From contig NZ_JAHLPP010000007.1 of the NCBI RefSeq assembly GCF_018917965.1, forward strand, positions 1-64,000: a DNA stretch of 64,000 bases. Direction: 5' to 3'. The notes under the pieces were generated by a model. That model was not told where the DNA came from. It worked only from the letters and a program-made list of their open reading frames with translations, and did no database searches. The DNA is from Pseudoflavonifractor sp. MSJ-37. GTDB taxonomy: Bacteria; Bacillota; Clostridia; Oscillospirales; Oscillospiraceae. Both the position numbers and the translations under genes were made by a program. How positions within the stretch are numbered: the stretch's first letter is position 1; every line of letters starts with the position of its first letter. Of the stretch, positions 15,865-24,237 are shown piece after piece.

Positions 15865-16320
15865 ATGACGAACGAGACTGTACTCAAGGCCAAGCGCGGC
15901 AAACGCAAGACCAGCATGTCCCCCGAGGGACTGGAAGAAAACCTGAAGAAAGGCACGACCGAGCTGTTGGTGCTCTACCTTCTCCGGGAACGGGAGATGT
16001 ACATCAACGAGATCACCGACCTCCTTCTGGAGCGCAGCAGTGACCGCCTCAACATCACCTTTCCTTACGCTGTCGTCTACCGTCTGCTGGACGCTCACTA
16101 CATCGAGCTTGGCGAAAAGTGCATCGCCCCAGACGGCCGCCGCCGCCAGTTCTACCACACTACCCCCGCCGGAGAGGCCTATCTGGAGCAGCTCCTGGTG
16201 GTGCTGGACCGCTTCATGGGCGGCGTGTATGAGATCCTGGGCGCGGAGAACCTGCCCAAGGTGAAGCGTAAGCGCAAGCCCAAGGCCGCCGCTGAGGCCG
16301 AAACCTCCAAGGTGGATTGA
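15865..16320 (+). CDS. PadR-like winged-helix regulator with basic tails
   Basis: A protein of 151 residues. Basic N-terminus (KAKRGKRK), then the PadR winged helix: KKGTTELLVLYLLREREMYINEI, PYAVVYRLLDAHYIEL and the wing DGRRRQFYHTTPAGEAYL, and a C-terminal dimer helix followed by a Lys-rich tail (KVKRKRKPK). It is monocistronic with its own promoter and terminator, and has no obvious target gene beside it, so it may act elsewhere or on the divergent small membrane protein. AGGAG precedes the ATG. Confidence 0.88.
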   Translation: MTNETVLKAKRGKRKTSMSPEGLEENLKKGTTELLVLYLLREREMYINEITDLLLERSSDRLNITFPYAVVYRLLDAHYIELGEKCIAPDGRRRQFYHTTPAGEAYLEQLLVVLDRFMGGVYEILGAENLPKVKRKRKPKAAAEAETSKVD

Positions 16321-16332
16321 TCCTCATAGGAA

Positions 16333-16378
16333 AGCAGCCCCTGCCGGACGATCGTCCGGCAGGGGCTGCTTTTATTTT
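16333..16378 (+). terminator. Terminator after the PadR-like gene
   Basis: A 17-bp perfect stem (16333-16349 with 16354-16370) followed by TTTATTTT; on the reverse strand TTTCC follows, so it can also stop the leftward SLH gene. Confidence 0.92.
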
Positions 16379-16386
16379 GGTCCGGC

Positions 16387-16578
16387 TCACTTGCTCAAAT
16401 CCGCCTGGTGGGCGTCGATCTGGGCGGAGGCGATCCCGTGGGCGGTCAGATAGTCCTGAGCGGCCTTCTGCAGGTCCACCTTGGACCGGTCGGCGGAGCG
16501 GTCCACCCCCGGCGGTCTCGTTCAGCCTGCCGTGATCGATGCAGACGGCGATGTTGGTGCGGCCGTACTTCTGGACTC
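16387..16578 (-). pseudogene. Frameshifted C-terminal tail of the SLH-hydrolase gene
   Basis: Downstream of the TAG at 16581-16579 the same coding pattern continues in other frames. From 16576 a frame reads VQKYGRTNIAVCIDHGRL, then after a run of five C (16506-16510 on the plus strand) a second frame reads VDLQKAAQDYLTAHGIASAQ and ends in a natural stop at 16389-16387. One missing base near the TAG and one extra G in the G5 run would restore a continuous protein about 64 residues longer. It may be a real lesion or a sequencing error in a homopolymer. Confidence 0.65.
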
Positions 16579-18609
16579 CTAGACCTTAGCGGCGGCGGGG
16601 CCCCGGCTGGTGTCGTAGGTACTGCCGAAGGTGACGCCGTTGACCACCCACACGTCGGAGAAGTCGGGCTTGCCGTCCTTGTTGGCACAGACCAGATAGT
16701 CACCGTCGCCATGCCTGGATACCGGGTCGTTCACATGGAGGGTGTCGCCCCAGGCGGTATCCACGGTCAGGCGGATGGCGGCGGGCACGAAGCAGGCGAA
16801 GTTGGTGTCCGGAGCCGCCTTGGTCTTGATCGGGACGAAGGTGTCCTTTTTCCCGGTGAAGTCAGCGGCCGTCAGGGCGGAGCCGTCGGGCTTGGTATAG
16901 GTGGACAGGACCTTCTCCAGCTTGGAGACCCACTGCTCCCCGCTGGTGCCCTTGAGGACCACGCTGACGCCGTCGTCCTTGGCGGTGTAGTCGGTGTTCT
17001 CCAGGTCGTTATGGAAGGAGGTGTCCTTGGAGACCATCATGCCCTCGATGGTATAGGAGGTCTTTCCGGTCAGGAAGAAGTCGGCCTCATGGGCGGCGAT
17101 ATAGTCCTTGGCGGAGCCCTCGTCGCTCTCGGTCTCCTCTTGGGCGGCGCCCAGCTGCTTGAGGAAAAAATCGTCCCCGGCACTGACGGCATCCTTCAGA
17201 GCGGTCAGGTCTCCGGAGAACACGTTGAAGGTATGGTCGCAACCGGCGATGAAATGGGTATCCGAGGCGCTGTTGACGGCGGCGGATCTGATCTTGTCGG
17301 CGTTGTCAGGGGTGACGGTGGTATCGGCCTCGCCCTGGATCGCCAGGATGGGGGCCTTGATCTGGGCCACGACCTTCCGCATATCGGTCTCGCCCACCTC
17401 CTGGAACCAGCGGGTGCCCACTTCCAGCGCGTCCCGCCAGTCGAAGGTCATCGTGTAGGAGCCCTTGCTCTTGGCCTGGGCGTAGGCATCCTCGAAGGTG
17501 GTGTCCCCGAACATGGAGCTGCCGGTCAGATCCAGCGCGCCAGCCCAAGTGACCACGGCCTTGAAGGTGTCCGGATAGGCGGCGGCCGCCAGGAGCGCGT
17601 CGGTGCCGCCCTGGCTCCAGCCCATGACGCCCAGCTTGGCACCGTCCACGCCGGTCTGACCGGCCAGATAGTCGGCGGCAGCCTTGGCATCCACCTTGGC
17701 GGAGGTATAGCAGTAGTCGGTGTAGCTGGCCTTGGAGTCGCCGTTGCCCATGAAGTCGATGCGGATGGTGGCGATGCCGCTGGCGGCCATGATGGGCGCG
17801 GCCGTGGCATAGCCGCTGCCGGCCTCATCCCGATTCGAGCCGGTGCCGTGGAGCATGACCACGCCGGGGACCTTGGCGTCCTTGGAGGCGGAGGCGGGCA
17901 TCGTCACGGTGGCGGGGATGGAGTGGGCGGGGATCCCGTCGGTCTCCGGCACGTCGATGGACACCACAGTCTCCGTATAGACTGGCGTCAGAGCGGAGAA
18001 CTGCTTCAGGATCTGAGCCAGCTCGGCCCGCTGGGTGGTGCCCAGCGGTCTCAGATTGCCCTTGTCGTCGCCCTTCAGCACGTTGCTATAGTAGCAGAAG
18101 CTCATATCAGCCAGAGCCCAAGCGGGGATCTTATCGTAGTCGGGCGCCTCCTTCATGGCCATGCCGCCCTCTTCGGAGACGATGTTGTTGAGCTTGGCAT
18201 AGCGGGACAGGACCGCGGCGGTCTCGGCCCGGGTGATGGCCCGCTCGCCGTTGAAGGTCTTGTCCTTGGGCACCGCGGCCAGACCGGTGCTCTCCGCCCA
18301 GGCGGCGGCATCGGCATACCACTTGCCGGAGATGTCGGTGAAGCCGCCCTTGTCCGAGACAGCGGGCTTCCCGGCCATATTGTACAGGGTCTGGTAGACC
18401 ATGGCACGGGTCACGGTAGCCGTTGGGGCGAAGGCGCCCTTGCCGGTGCCGCTCATGAGGCCCTGCTCCGCCACGAAGGAGACGGCGGAGGCGTACCACG
18501 CCTTGCTGTCCACATCGGTGAAGGCGGCGCCCTCCGCCGCCAAGGCGGGAGCGGCCATGGACAGCGCCATAGCGCCGGTCAGGACCAGAGCAACTGCTTT
18601 CTTCTTCAT
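16579..18609 (-). CDS. SLH-domain alpha/beta hydrolase, wall-anchored
   Basis: A protein of 676 residues as read. A signal peptide (MKKKAVALVL...ALA, cleavage near residue 24) is followed by three SLH motifs (FTDVDSKAWYASAV at about 29, FTDISGKWYADAA at about 90, and a weaker one near 150-200), then an alpha/beta hydrolase of the dienelactone/acyl-peptidase type at about 225-490: HGTGSNRDE oxyanion region, GWSQGG with Ser332 as nucleophile, GEADTTV with the acid and CDHTFN with His. The last 150 residues are unassigned. The product is probably an esterase or peptidase held at the S-layer. Its 3' end appears frameshifted. The ATG at 18609 has AAGGTG upstream. Confidence 0.85.
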   Translation of the reverse strand: MKKKAVALVLTGAMALSMAAPALAAEGAAFTDVDSKAWYASAVSFVAEQGLMSGTGKGAFAPTATVTRAMVYQTLYNMAGKPAVSDKGGFTDISGKWYADAAAWAESTGLAAVPKDKTFNGERAITRAETAAVLSRYAKLNNIVSEEGGMAMKEAPDYDKIPAWALADMSFCYYSNVLKGDDKGNLRPLGTTQRAELAQILKQFSALTPVYTETVVSIDVPETDGIPAHSIPATVTMPASASKDAKVPGVVMLHGTGSNRDEAGSGYATAAPIMAASGIATIRIDFMGNGDSKASYTDYCYTSAKVDAKAAADYLAGQTGVDGAKLGVMGWSQGGTDALLAAAAYPDTFKAVVTWAGALDLTGSSMFGDTTFEDAYAQAKSKGSYTMTFDWRDALEVGTRWFQEVGETDMRKVVAQIKAPILAIQGEADTTVTPDNADKIRSAAVNSASDTHFIAGCDHTFNVFSGDLTALKDAVSAGDDFFLKQLGAAQEETESDEGSAKDYIAAHEADFFLTGKTSYTIEGMMVSKDTSFHNDLENTDYTAKDDGVSVVLKGTSGEQWVSKLEKVLSTYTKPDGSALTAADFTGKKDTFVPIKTKAAPDTNFACFVPAAIRLTVDTAWGDTLHVNDPVSRHGDGDYLVCANKDGKPDFSDVWVVNGVTFGSTYDTSRGPAAAKV

Positions 18610-18657
18610 GAGATATCCACACCTTTCACTTCGTTTGGGGAAAACTCGATGTACCAA

Positions 18658-18688
18658 GGCCGGCCCGGTCCCGAAGGACGGGCCGGCC
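18658..18688 (-). terminator. Intercistronic GC hairpin between two SLH genes
   Basis: Arms GGCCGGCCCGGTCC and GGACGGGCCGGCC (18658-18671, 18676-18688) form a very stable stem with a tetraloop, but only a distant TTTTCC follows on the minus strand. It may slow or process readthrough, not fully terminate. Confidence 0.5.
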
Positions 18689-18725
18689 CCGGTGTCATTC
18701 AACGAACATCATTGCGGTCCGCGCA

Positions 18726-21700
18726 TCACGCGGCCTGCTCCGTGGTCTTCGCCAGCAGATGCTGGAAGAAGAATCCGGAGATCCCGCCCTCCACAGCGGC
18801 CGTCACATCAGGCTGGTCGCTGTAGAAGCCGTAGCCGTGGTCCGCGTCTTTCACCACGATCTCAGTGGCATTGGGGAACGCCTTCAGGGAGAGCTTGTTC
18901 ACCTCGGCAGGGGCGATAGTATCCTTGTCGCCATACATGACCAGTACAGGACCGGTATAGCTGGCGGCGTTGGCCAGAGGCTGGGAGGCGATCAGCTCAT
19001 GGAACCACTCGGAAGACAGGTCCTGGACCTGACCGTACCGGGTGGTGAGGGTGTACTTTCCCTCCTGCTCCGCCTGAGCCAGAGCGGCATCCATCTTGTC
19101 ATCTCCGCCCATGATCGACGCGATCAGGGAACGGCCGTCGATCACCGCGCCGGCCAGCAGGACCACGGCCTTATAGCCGCTGTCCTTCTCGCCCGCCAGA
19201 GTGGCGGCGATGCGGCCGCCCATGGAGTAGCCCAGGATACCGATGGCATCCGGATCCACAGGATAGTTGGCCAGCAGATACGCCTTACAGGCGTTGGAGT
19301 CCGAGATCATGTTGGACAAATAGTTCTCGGTGAAGGGCTCCTTGGACTCACCACAGCCGGGGAAATCCATGCGGATGGTGGCGATGCCCTCCTGAGCCAG
19401 AGCCACGGCGATGCCGCCGAAGCCCACGTTCTCATCCTTGCTCCCACCATGGCCGTGGTCCATGATGACCGCTGGGACCTTGTTGTCCTTGGAGGCGGAG
19501 ACAGGCATGGTCACGATGGCGGGCACCTGACGGCTGCCGTTCTGGACCGTGATATGCTCCACCGTATAGGTCGGCTCCAGCTTGGAGAACTGCTTGAGCA
19601 TCTGGGCAAGCTGGGACCGCTGGGCGGTGCCGGTGGGCATGAGCCGGCCCTTGGAGCCGGACAGGATGCCCAGCGCCACGGCCCGCTCCATGCCGTCCTT
19701 GGCCCAGGAGGCCACGTCGGCGGCATCGGTGAAGGCAGTCAGTTCCATATTGGCGGCATGGATGCCGGTGGTCTCGGCGTAGTCAGCGAAGACCTTGGCC
19801 AGCTCCTGGCGGGTCATCGCCTTCTCACCGCCGAACAGGCCCTTGCCCACGCCGGTGGTCAGACCCTGATCCTCCGCCCAGGCGGCGGCATCGGCGTACC
19901 ACTTGCCGGAGACATCGGAGAAGGTAGCGGCCTCCGCCACAGCGGGCTTGCCCGCCATATTGTACAGAGTCTGATAGACCATGCCCCGGGTGACGGTGGC
20001 CTCCGGCGCGAAGCTGGCCTTGCCGGTGCCGTTCATGAGACCGTTGGTCAGCACGAAGCGGGCCGCGTCCGCATACCAGGCAGAGGCGGACACGTCGCCA
20101 TAGTCAGCCAGCACGTCCTTGAGGACGGTGATGCGGCCGGCGGGAGCGCCATACCGCTCGGCGGTGATGGTGCCGCCCAGCACGTCGCGGGTGTAGTTCA
20201 CCAGCGCGTCCTCCATGGCCACGGTGGTGTCGAACAGCTTGGCCTGCTTGAACACATAGTAGGTGTCGCCGCCGGCGGCGGTGAAGTCGTTGGTGGCGAT
20301 GGTGTACTCCTTGGTCAGATCCAGGGCCGCGCCGTCGATGGTCACGTCCTTGATCCGGGCGCCGGGAGCGGCAGGAGCGAAGTAGGTGGTGTCACCGTAC
20401 TGCGCCCCGTTCTCATAGGGCACGGCGGTGTCGATGGTGAAGGAGATGCCGGACACCTGGGGGAACGCGCCGATCGCGGTGGGGGTGGAACAGGTGGCGG
20501 CCTCCAGCGCCTCCAGCAGCTGAGCGCCGGTGAGCGTCACAGTGGCCACAGTGTTGCCGAAGGGGAACACCGTCTTCATGGTCTTCATGGAGATGTCCCC
20601 GGCGGGGATGCTGGCGCGGATGCCGCCGCCGTTGGTGATCGCGGCATCCACCTTATCCTGGCCCAGATACTCCCGGGCCTGCCACAGGATCGCGTCGGTG
20701 GCGAAGTCGCCCAGATTGGTCTCCTGAGTGCGGACGCCGGGGGCGCGCTCGCCGTCCAGATCCACCTCAGTCTTGGCGAATACAGCGGAGAGCTCCCCGT
20801 CCACAGCGGTGTTCCGTTCCGTGACGGCCTTGTCCACCGCCGCGTCGCTCTTGGTGTAATCGCTGGCGGCGACGGCGCCGTACTCCAGGCTCTCAGCGTC
20901 GGGATCGTAGACCACTACGCCCACATTGGCCAGCTTGGTGCCGGTGGAGACCAGCAGAGTCCCATCGATGACGTTGCTCCCGCCGTTCTGGGCGGCCACT
21001 TGCTCGTTGGTGGAGTGGCTGTGGCCGTCCACGAAGAGGTCGATGCCCTTCACATGCTCACACACGTCGATGGAGCGGTTGGGGGCGCTCTCCGGGTCCA
21101 CCCCCAGATGGCCCAAGGCCACGATCAGATCGCAGCCGTCCTGCTTCAGGGCGTCCACCTGAGCCTGCGCACAGGCATACAGGGCCTCGCCCTGGAGGAA
21201 CTCCAGGCCCTCCACATACTTGGGATTGGCCTTAGAGGCGGTCTCTGGGGTGGCCAGACCGAACACGCCGATCTTGGTGAGGCCGTACACGAAGATCCCG
21301 TTCGTCTGGAACACGGGCTTCTGGGTGGCCTTGTCCACGATGTTGGCGGCCAGCAGGGGGAAGTCCATGGAGGCGGCCAGGCTCTTCAGGTTCTCATAGC
21401 CGTAGTCGAACTCATGGTTGCCGGGAGCCATCGCGTCATAGCCGGCGGCATTCATGAAGCCGATCTCGGAGACGCCCTTGTCCAGGTTCACGATGGGCGC
21501 GCCCTGGATGGCGTCTCCGGCGGACAGAAGGAGCACCTCGGCTCCGGCGGCCTCATAGTCCTTCTTCAACTGGGCCACACCGGCGGTGCCGATGGAGTCC
21601 GTGGTCTTGTCCCCCTCGTGGGAGACCATGTCACCGCCGTGGGTGTCGTTGGTGTGCAGGATCACGATCTTCCCCGCCAGACTGTCGCCGGCATCGGGGA

Positions 21701-21788
21701 CTTCCACTGCCATGGCAGGGACGGCCAGACTGAACGTCATGACCACTGCCAGCAGGAGGGAGAGGAGCTTGCTCTTCTGCTTCATCAT
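18726..21788 (-). CDS. 5'-nucleotidase / triple SLH / alpha-beta hydrolase fusion, cell-surface
   Basis: A protein of 1020 residues. Signal peptide 1-27; metallophosphatase domain about 40-310 with the metal motifs LHTNDTHGG (Asp48, His50), GDAIQG (91-96), GNHEFDYG (123-130) and DGHSHS; 5'-nucleotidase C-terminal domain about 350-550 (TNGGGIRASIPAG, NDFTAAGGDTY); three SLH motifs about 562-730 (DVSASAWYADAARF, DVSGKWYADAA, DAADVASWAKDG); then a serine hydrolase about 740-1015 with GYSMGG (Ser855), GDKDTI and DADHGYG. The last part resembles the SLH-hydrolase downstream. It likely removes phosphate from extracellular nucleotides and cleaves an ester at the cell wall. GGAAGG precedes the first ATG. 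Confidence 0.92.
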   Translation of the reverse strand: MMKQKSKLLSLLLAVVMTFSLAVPAMAVEVPDAGDSLAGKIVILHTNDTHGGDMVSHEGDKTTDSIGTAGVAQLKKDYEAAGAEVLLLSAGDAIQGAPIVNLDKGVSEIGFMNAAGYDAMAPGNHEFDYGYENLKSLAASMDFPLLAANIVDKATQKPVFQTNGIFVYGLTKIGVFGLATPETASKANPKYVEGLEFLQGEALYACAQAQVDALKQDGCDLIVALGHLGVDPESAPNRSIDVCEHVKGIDLFVDGHSHSTNEQVAAQNGGSNVIDGTLLVSTGTKLANVGVVVYDPDAESLEYGAVAASDYTKSDAAVDKAVTERNTAVDGELSAVFAKTEVDLDGERAPGVRTQETNLGDFATDAILWQAREYLGQDKVDAAITNGGGIRASIPAGDISMKTMKTVFPFGNTVATVTLTGAQLLEALEAATCSTPTAIGAFPQVSGISFTIDTAVPYENGAQYGDTTYFAPAAPGARIKDVTIDGAALDLTKEYTIATNDFTAAGGDTYYVFKQAKLFDTTVAMEDALVNYTRDVLGGTITAERYGAPAGRITVLKDVLADYGDVSASAWYADAARFVLTNGLMNGTGKASFAPEATVTRGMVYQTLYNMAGKPAVAEAATFSDVSGKWYADAAAWAEDQGLTTGVGKGLFGGEKAMTRQELAKVFADYAETTGIHAANMELTAFTDAADVASWAKDGMERAVALGILSGSKGRLMPTGTAQRSQLAQMLKQFSKLEPTYTVEHITVQNGSRQVPAIVTMPVSASKDNKVPAVIMDHGHGGSKDENVGFGGIAVALAQEGIATIRMDFPGCGESKEPFTENYLSNMISDSNACKAYLLANYPVDPDAIGILGYSMGGRIAATLAGEKDSGYKAVVLLAGAVIDGRSLIASIMGGDDKMDAALAQAEQEGKYTLTTRYGQVQDLSSEWFHELIASQPLANAASYTGPVLVMYGDKDTIAPAEVNKLSLKAFPNATEIVVKDADHGYGFYSDQPDVTAAVEGGISGFFFQHLLAKTTEQAA

Positions 21789-21842
21789 AAGATCCTTCCT
21801 TTCACGCTCATATTCGGGGAGCTCTGCTCCCCTGCTGATCCC

Positions 21843-21871
21843 ATCTTAACAAAATAAAACAGGAAATACAA
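21843..21871 (-). promoter_or_regulatory. Promoter of the nucleotidase-SLH-hydrolase gene
   Basis: Minus strand: -35 TTGTAT (21871-21866), 17-nt spacer and -10 TAAGAT (21848-21843), 54 bp before the ATG. Confidence 0.75.
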
Positions 21872-21918
21872 GCGTCTCTGCGGTCTCTCCGGCTTTTTCT
21901 TTCCGACCGCTGGACCGA

Positions 21919-23001
21919 TCACCGCTCCAGCGTCAGATCTCCCTCCCGGATCCAGCCTGCCCGGCGGCAGACCAGGCCCACCAGCCACGCGATCAGACCC
22001 GGCAGGACGAAGGAGATCAGCACGAGGCCAGCCCAGTCGAAGGGCGTGATGGCAGCCTTCGCTCCGCTGGCCACATCGCTGACCCAGCCGGAATAGACGC
22101 CGATCTGGCCCACCAGACCACAGGTGCCCATGCCGGAGGACACGGCCGCACCGTTCATCTGAAGGCGGAACACACAGGTGGCCAGCGGGCCCGTGATGGC
22201 GGAAGCCACGATGGGCGGGATCCAGATCTTGGGGTTGCGGACGATGTTGCCCATCTGGAGCATGGAGGTGCCCAGCCCCTGAGAGATCAGGCCGCCCCAG
22301 CCGTTCTCCCGGAAGGAGAGCACGGCGAAGCCCACCATGTTGGCACAGCATCCGGCCACTGCCGCGCCGCCGGCCAGACCGGTGAGTCCCAGCGCCGCGC
22401 AGATGGCCGCGGAGGAGATGGGCAGAGTCAGGGCGATGCCCACCAGGACCGATACGGCGATGCCCATGAAGAAGGGCTGGAGATCCGTGGCCCACATGAT
22501 GACCCGGCCCACCGAGGAGGCCGCCATGCCGATGGCCGGCGCGAACATCGTCGCCAGCATACAGCCGGAGAAGATGGTGACGAAGGGCGTCACCAAAATG
22601 TCGATCTTCGTCTCTTTCGAGACCGCCTTGCCCAGCTCCGCCGCGATCACGGCGATCACCAGTACGGCCAAGGGCCCGCCGGCCCCGCCCAGCTCGTTGG
22701 CGGCCCCGCCTACGGTGATCAGGGAAAAGAGCACCAGCGGCGGGCACTGGAGGGCCCAGCCGATGGCACAGGCCATGGCGGCACCCACCACCATGGTGTT
22801 TTTGGCATAGGTCCCCACGGTCACGAATGCCTCGATACCCAACTGGCTGCCCAGAGTCCCCACGATCGTGCCGATCAGCAGAGACGCGAACAAGCCCTGG
22901 GCCATCGCGCCCAGAGCCTCCACGCCATACCTCTTGGCTGATATCTCGATGTTCTTGCGCTTCAGGAACGCACGGATCCCGCCATCCTCTCTTTTGTCCA
23001 T
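21919..23001 (-). CDS. Orphan PTS IIC-like membrane protein (PfoR/EIIC_2 type)
   Basis: A protein of 360 residues with about ten hydrophobic segments and Gly-rich re-entrant loops (GGAANELGGAGGPLAV, CCANMVGFAVLSFRENGWGG, LQMNGAAVSSGMGTCGLVG). It fits the PTS_EIIC_2/PfoR group, named from a perfringolysin regulator but built like a sugar-PTS membrane subunit. No IIA or IIB gene is nearby, so it may work with distant partners or have another role. The ATG at 23001 has AGGAG 8 nt upstream; the longer frame is not used because it would cross the promoter. Confidence 0.8.
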   Translation of the reverse strand: MDKREDGGIRAFLKRKNIEISAKRYGVEALGAMAQGLFASLLIGTIVGTLGSQLGIEAFVTVGTYAKNTMVVGAAMACAIGWALQCPPLVLFSLITVGGAANELGGAGGPLAVLVIAVIAAELGKAVSKETKIDILVTPFVTIFSGCMLATMFAPAIGMAASSVGRVIMWATDLQPFFMGIAVSVLVGIALTLPISSAAICAALGLTGLAGGAAVAGCCANMVGFAVLSFRENGWGGLISQGLGTSMLQMGNIVRNPKIWIPPIVASAITGPLATCVFRLQMNGAAVSSGMGTCGLVGQIGVYSGWVSDVASGAKAAITPFDWAGLVLISFVLPGLIAWLVGLVCRRAGWIREGDLTLER

Positions 23002-23071
23002 AACATACACTCCTAAATATCCGCCAAGATCTGGAAGCCGTTCCAGTTCCGGCGCATTCGATATGGTCCGT

Positions 23072-23100
23072 ATTTTAACCTTTTTCATAAGGCTTGTCAA
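23072..23100 (-). promoter_or_regulatory. Consensus promoter of the PTS IIC-like gene
   Basis: Minus strand: -35 TTGACA (23100-23095), 17-nt spacer and -10 TAAAAT (23077-23072). Its -35 box overlaps that of the divergent lipoate-ligase promoter. Confidence 0.85.
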
Positions 23101-23122
23101 TCTCCCCTTCCTGTGCTAATAT
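23094..23122 (+). promoter_or_regulatory. Promoter of the lipoate-protein ligase gene
   Basis: -35 TTGTCA (23094-23099), 17-nt spacer and -10 TAATAT (23117-23122). The two divergent promoters share the same five bases of their -35 boxes, so RNA polymerase cannot occupy both at once. Confidence 0.78.
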
Positions 23123-23188
23123 GAACCGGTCCGTACAGACTCAGGACTGCCGCATACGGCCAATACCTCAGAGAAAGGGTCGAACAAC

Positions 23189-24181
23189 ATGTATTACATC
23201 GAGAGCACCAGCAGCGATCCTCACTTCAACCTCGCCCTGGAGCAGTATGTCTTCGACAAGCTGGACCAGAGCCAGGACTACTTCATGCTTTGGCAGAATG
23301 ACAACGCCATCATCGTCGGCAAGCATCAGAACACCATCGGCGAGATCAACGCCCCCTATGTGAAGGAGCATGACATCCAGGTGGTGCGCCGGCTGTCTGG
23401 CGGCGGCGCCGTCTATCATGATATGGGCAACATCAACTTCACCTTCATCGCCGACACTGGCGGCGTCAGCAAATTCGACTTCTCCACCTTCTGCCGCCCG
23501 GTGGTGAAGGCCCTGCGGAGCATCGGCGTCCCCGCCGAGATCAACGGCCGCAACGATATGACCGTGGACGGGAAGAAGTTCTCCGGCAACTCCCAGTACA
23601 TGAAGCACGGCCGAGTCATGCATCACGGCACCCTCATGTTCGATTCCGACCTAGAGGTGGTGAGCCAGGCGCTGGCCGTCTCCAGGGACAAGATCGAATC
23701 CAAGGGCCTCAAGTCCGTGCGCAGCCGTGTCACCAACATCAAGCCCTATGTGAAGGAGGACATCTCCACCCAGGACTTCCTGCGGATCCTGCGGGAGTTC
23801 ATGTTCGAGGAGTATGGCCTGAAGCCCTATCCCCTCACCGACGCCGACATCGAGGCGGTGAAGGCCCTCCAGCATGAGGTCTACGACAAGTGGGAGTGGA
23901 ACTATGGCCGTTCCCCTGCCTGCCAGATCCGGAAGGAGCGCCGGGTAGAGGGCTGCGGCAAACTGGAGGTCCACATGGACGTGGCCCGTGGCGGCGAGAT
24001 CACCGCCCTCTCCTTCTTCGGTGACTACTTCGGCAATGGCGACAGCCACGAGCTGGCCCAGCGCCTCATCGGCAGACCTCTGGAGGAGTCCGCCCTCCGT
24101 GCCGCCCTGGAGGGCGTGGAAATCGGCGACTACTTCAATAAGCTGGACAAGGACACCTTCCTCTCCATCCTGCTCCAGTGA
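23189..24181 (+). CDS. lplA: Lipoate-protein ligase
   Basis: A protein of 330 residues, the usual size of LplA/LplJ with its C-terminal accessory domain. It attaches free lipoate, via lipoyl-AMP, to E2 or GcvH proteins. Motifs: RRLSGGGAVYHDMGNINF (lipoate/ATP loop), NGRNDMTVDGKKFSGNSQ with the catalytic Lys, and HHGTLMFD. The C-terminal domain (from about residue 245) contains the W-x-Y-G-x-S-P segment. AGAAAGGG lies upstream of the ATG. It is a single gene with its own promoter and terminator. Confidence 0.93.
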   Translation: MYYIESTSSDPHFNLALEQYVFDKLDQSQDYFMLWQNDNAIIVGKHQNTIGEINAPYVKEHDIQVVRRLSGGGAVYHDMGNINFTFIADTGGVSKFDFSTFCRPVVKALRSIGVPAEINGRNDMTVDGKKFSGNSQYMKHGRVMHHGTLMFDSDLEVVSQALAVSRDKIESKGLKSVRSRVTNIKPYVKEDISTQDFLRILREFMFEEYGLKPYPLTDADIEAVKALQHEVYDKWEWNYGRSPACQIRKERRVEGCGKLEVHMDVARGGEITALSFFGDYFGNGDSHELAQRLIGRPLEESALRAALEGVEIGDYFNKLDKDTFLSILLQ

Positions 24182-24205
24182 ACGTCTCCGATCCTGATCG
24201 AACGC

Positions 24206-24236
24206 AAAAGGCGGAGCCGGCCGGCTCCGCCTTTTT
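24206..24236 (+). terminator. Terminator of lplA, bidirectional
   Basis: A perfect 15-bp palindrome (24206-24220 with 24221-24235) ending in TTTTT on both strands; it also serves the leftward membrane-protein gene that ends at 24238. Confidence 0.9.
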
Positions 24237-24237
24237 C

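Noticed and set aside
18759-21857. A 1032-residue open frame on the plus strand opposite the nucleotidase gene
   Set aside because: Shadow frame from GC-rich codon use; composition is His/Gly/Leu-rich with no family motif, while the minus strand encodes a clear enzyme.
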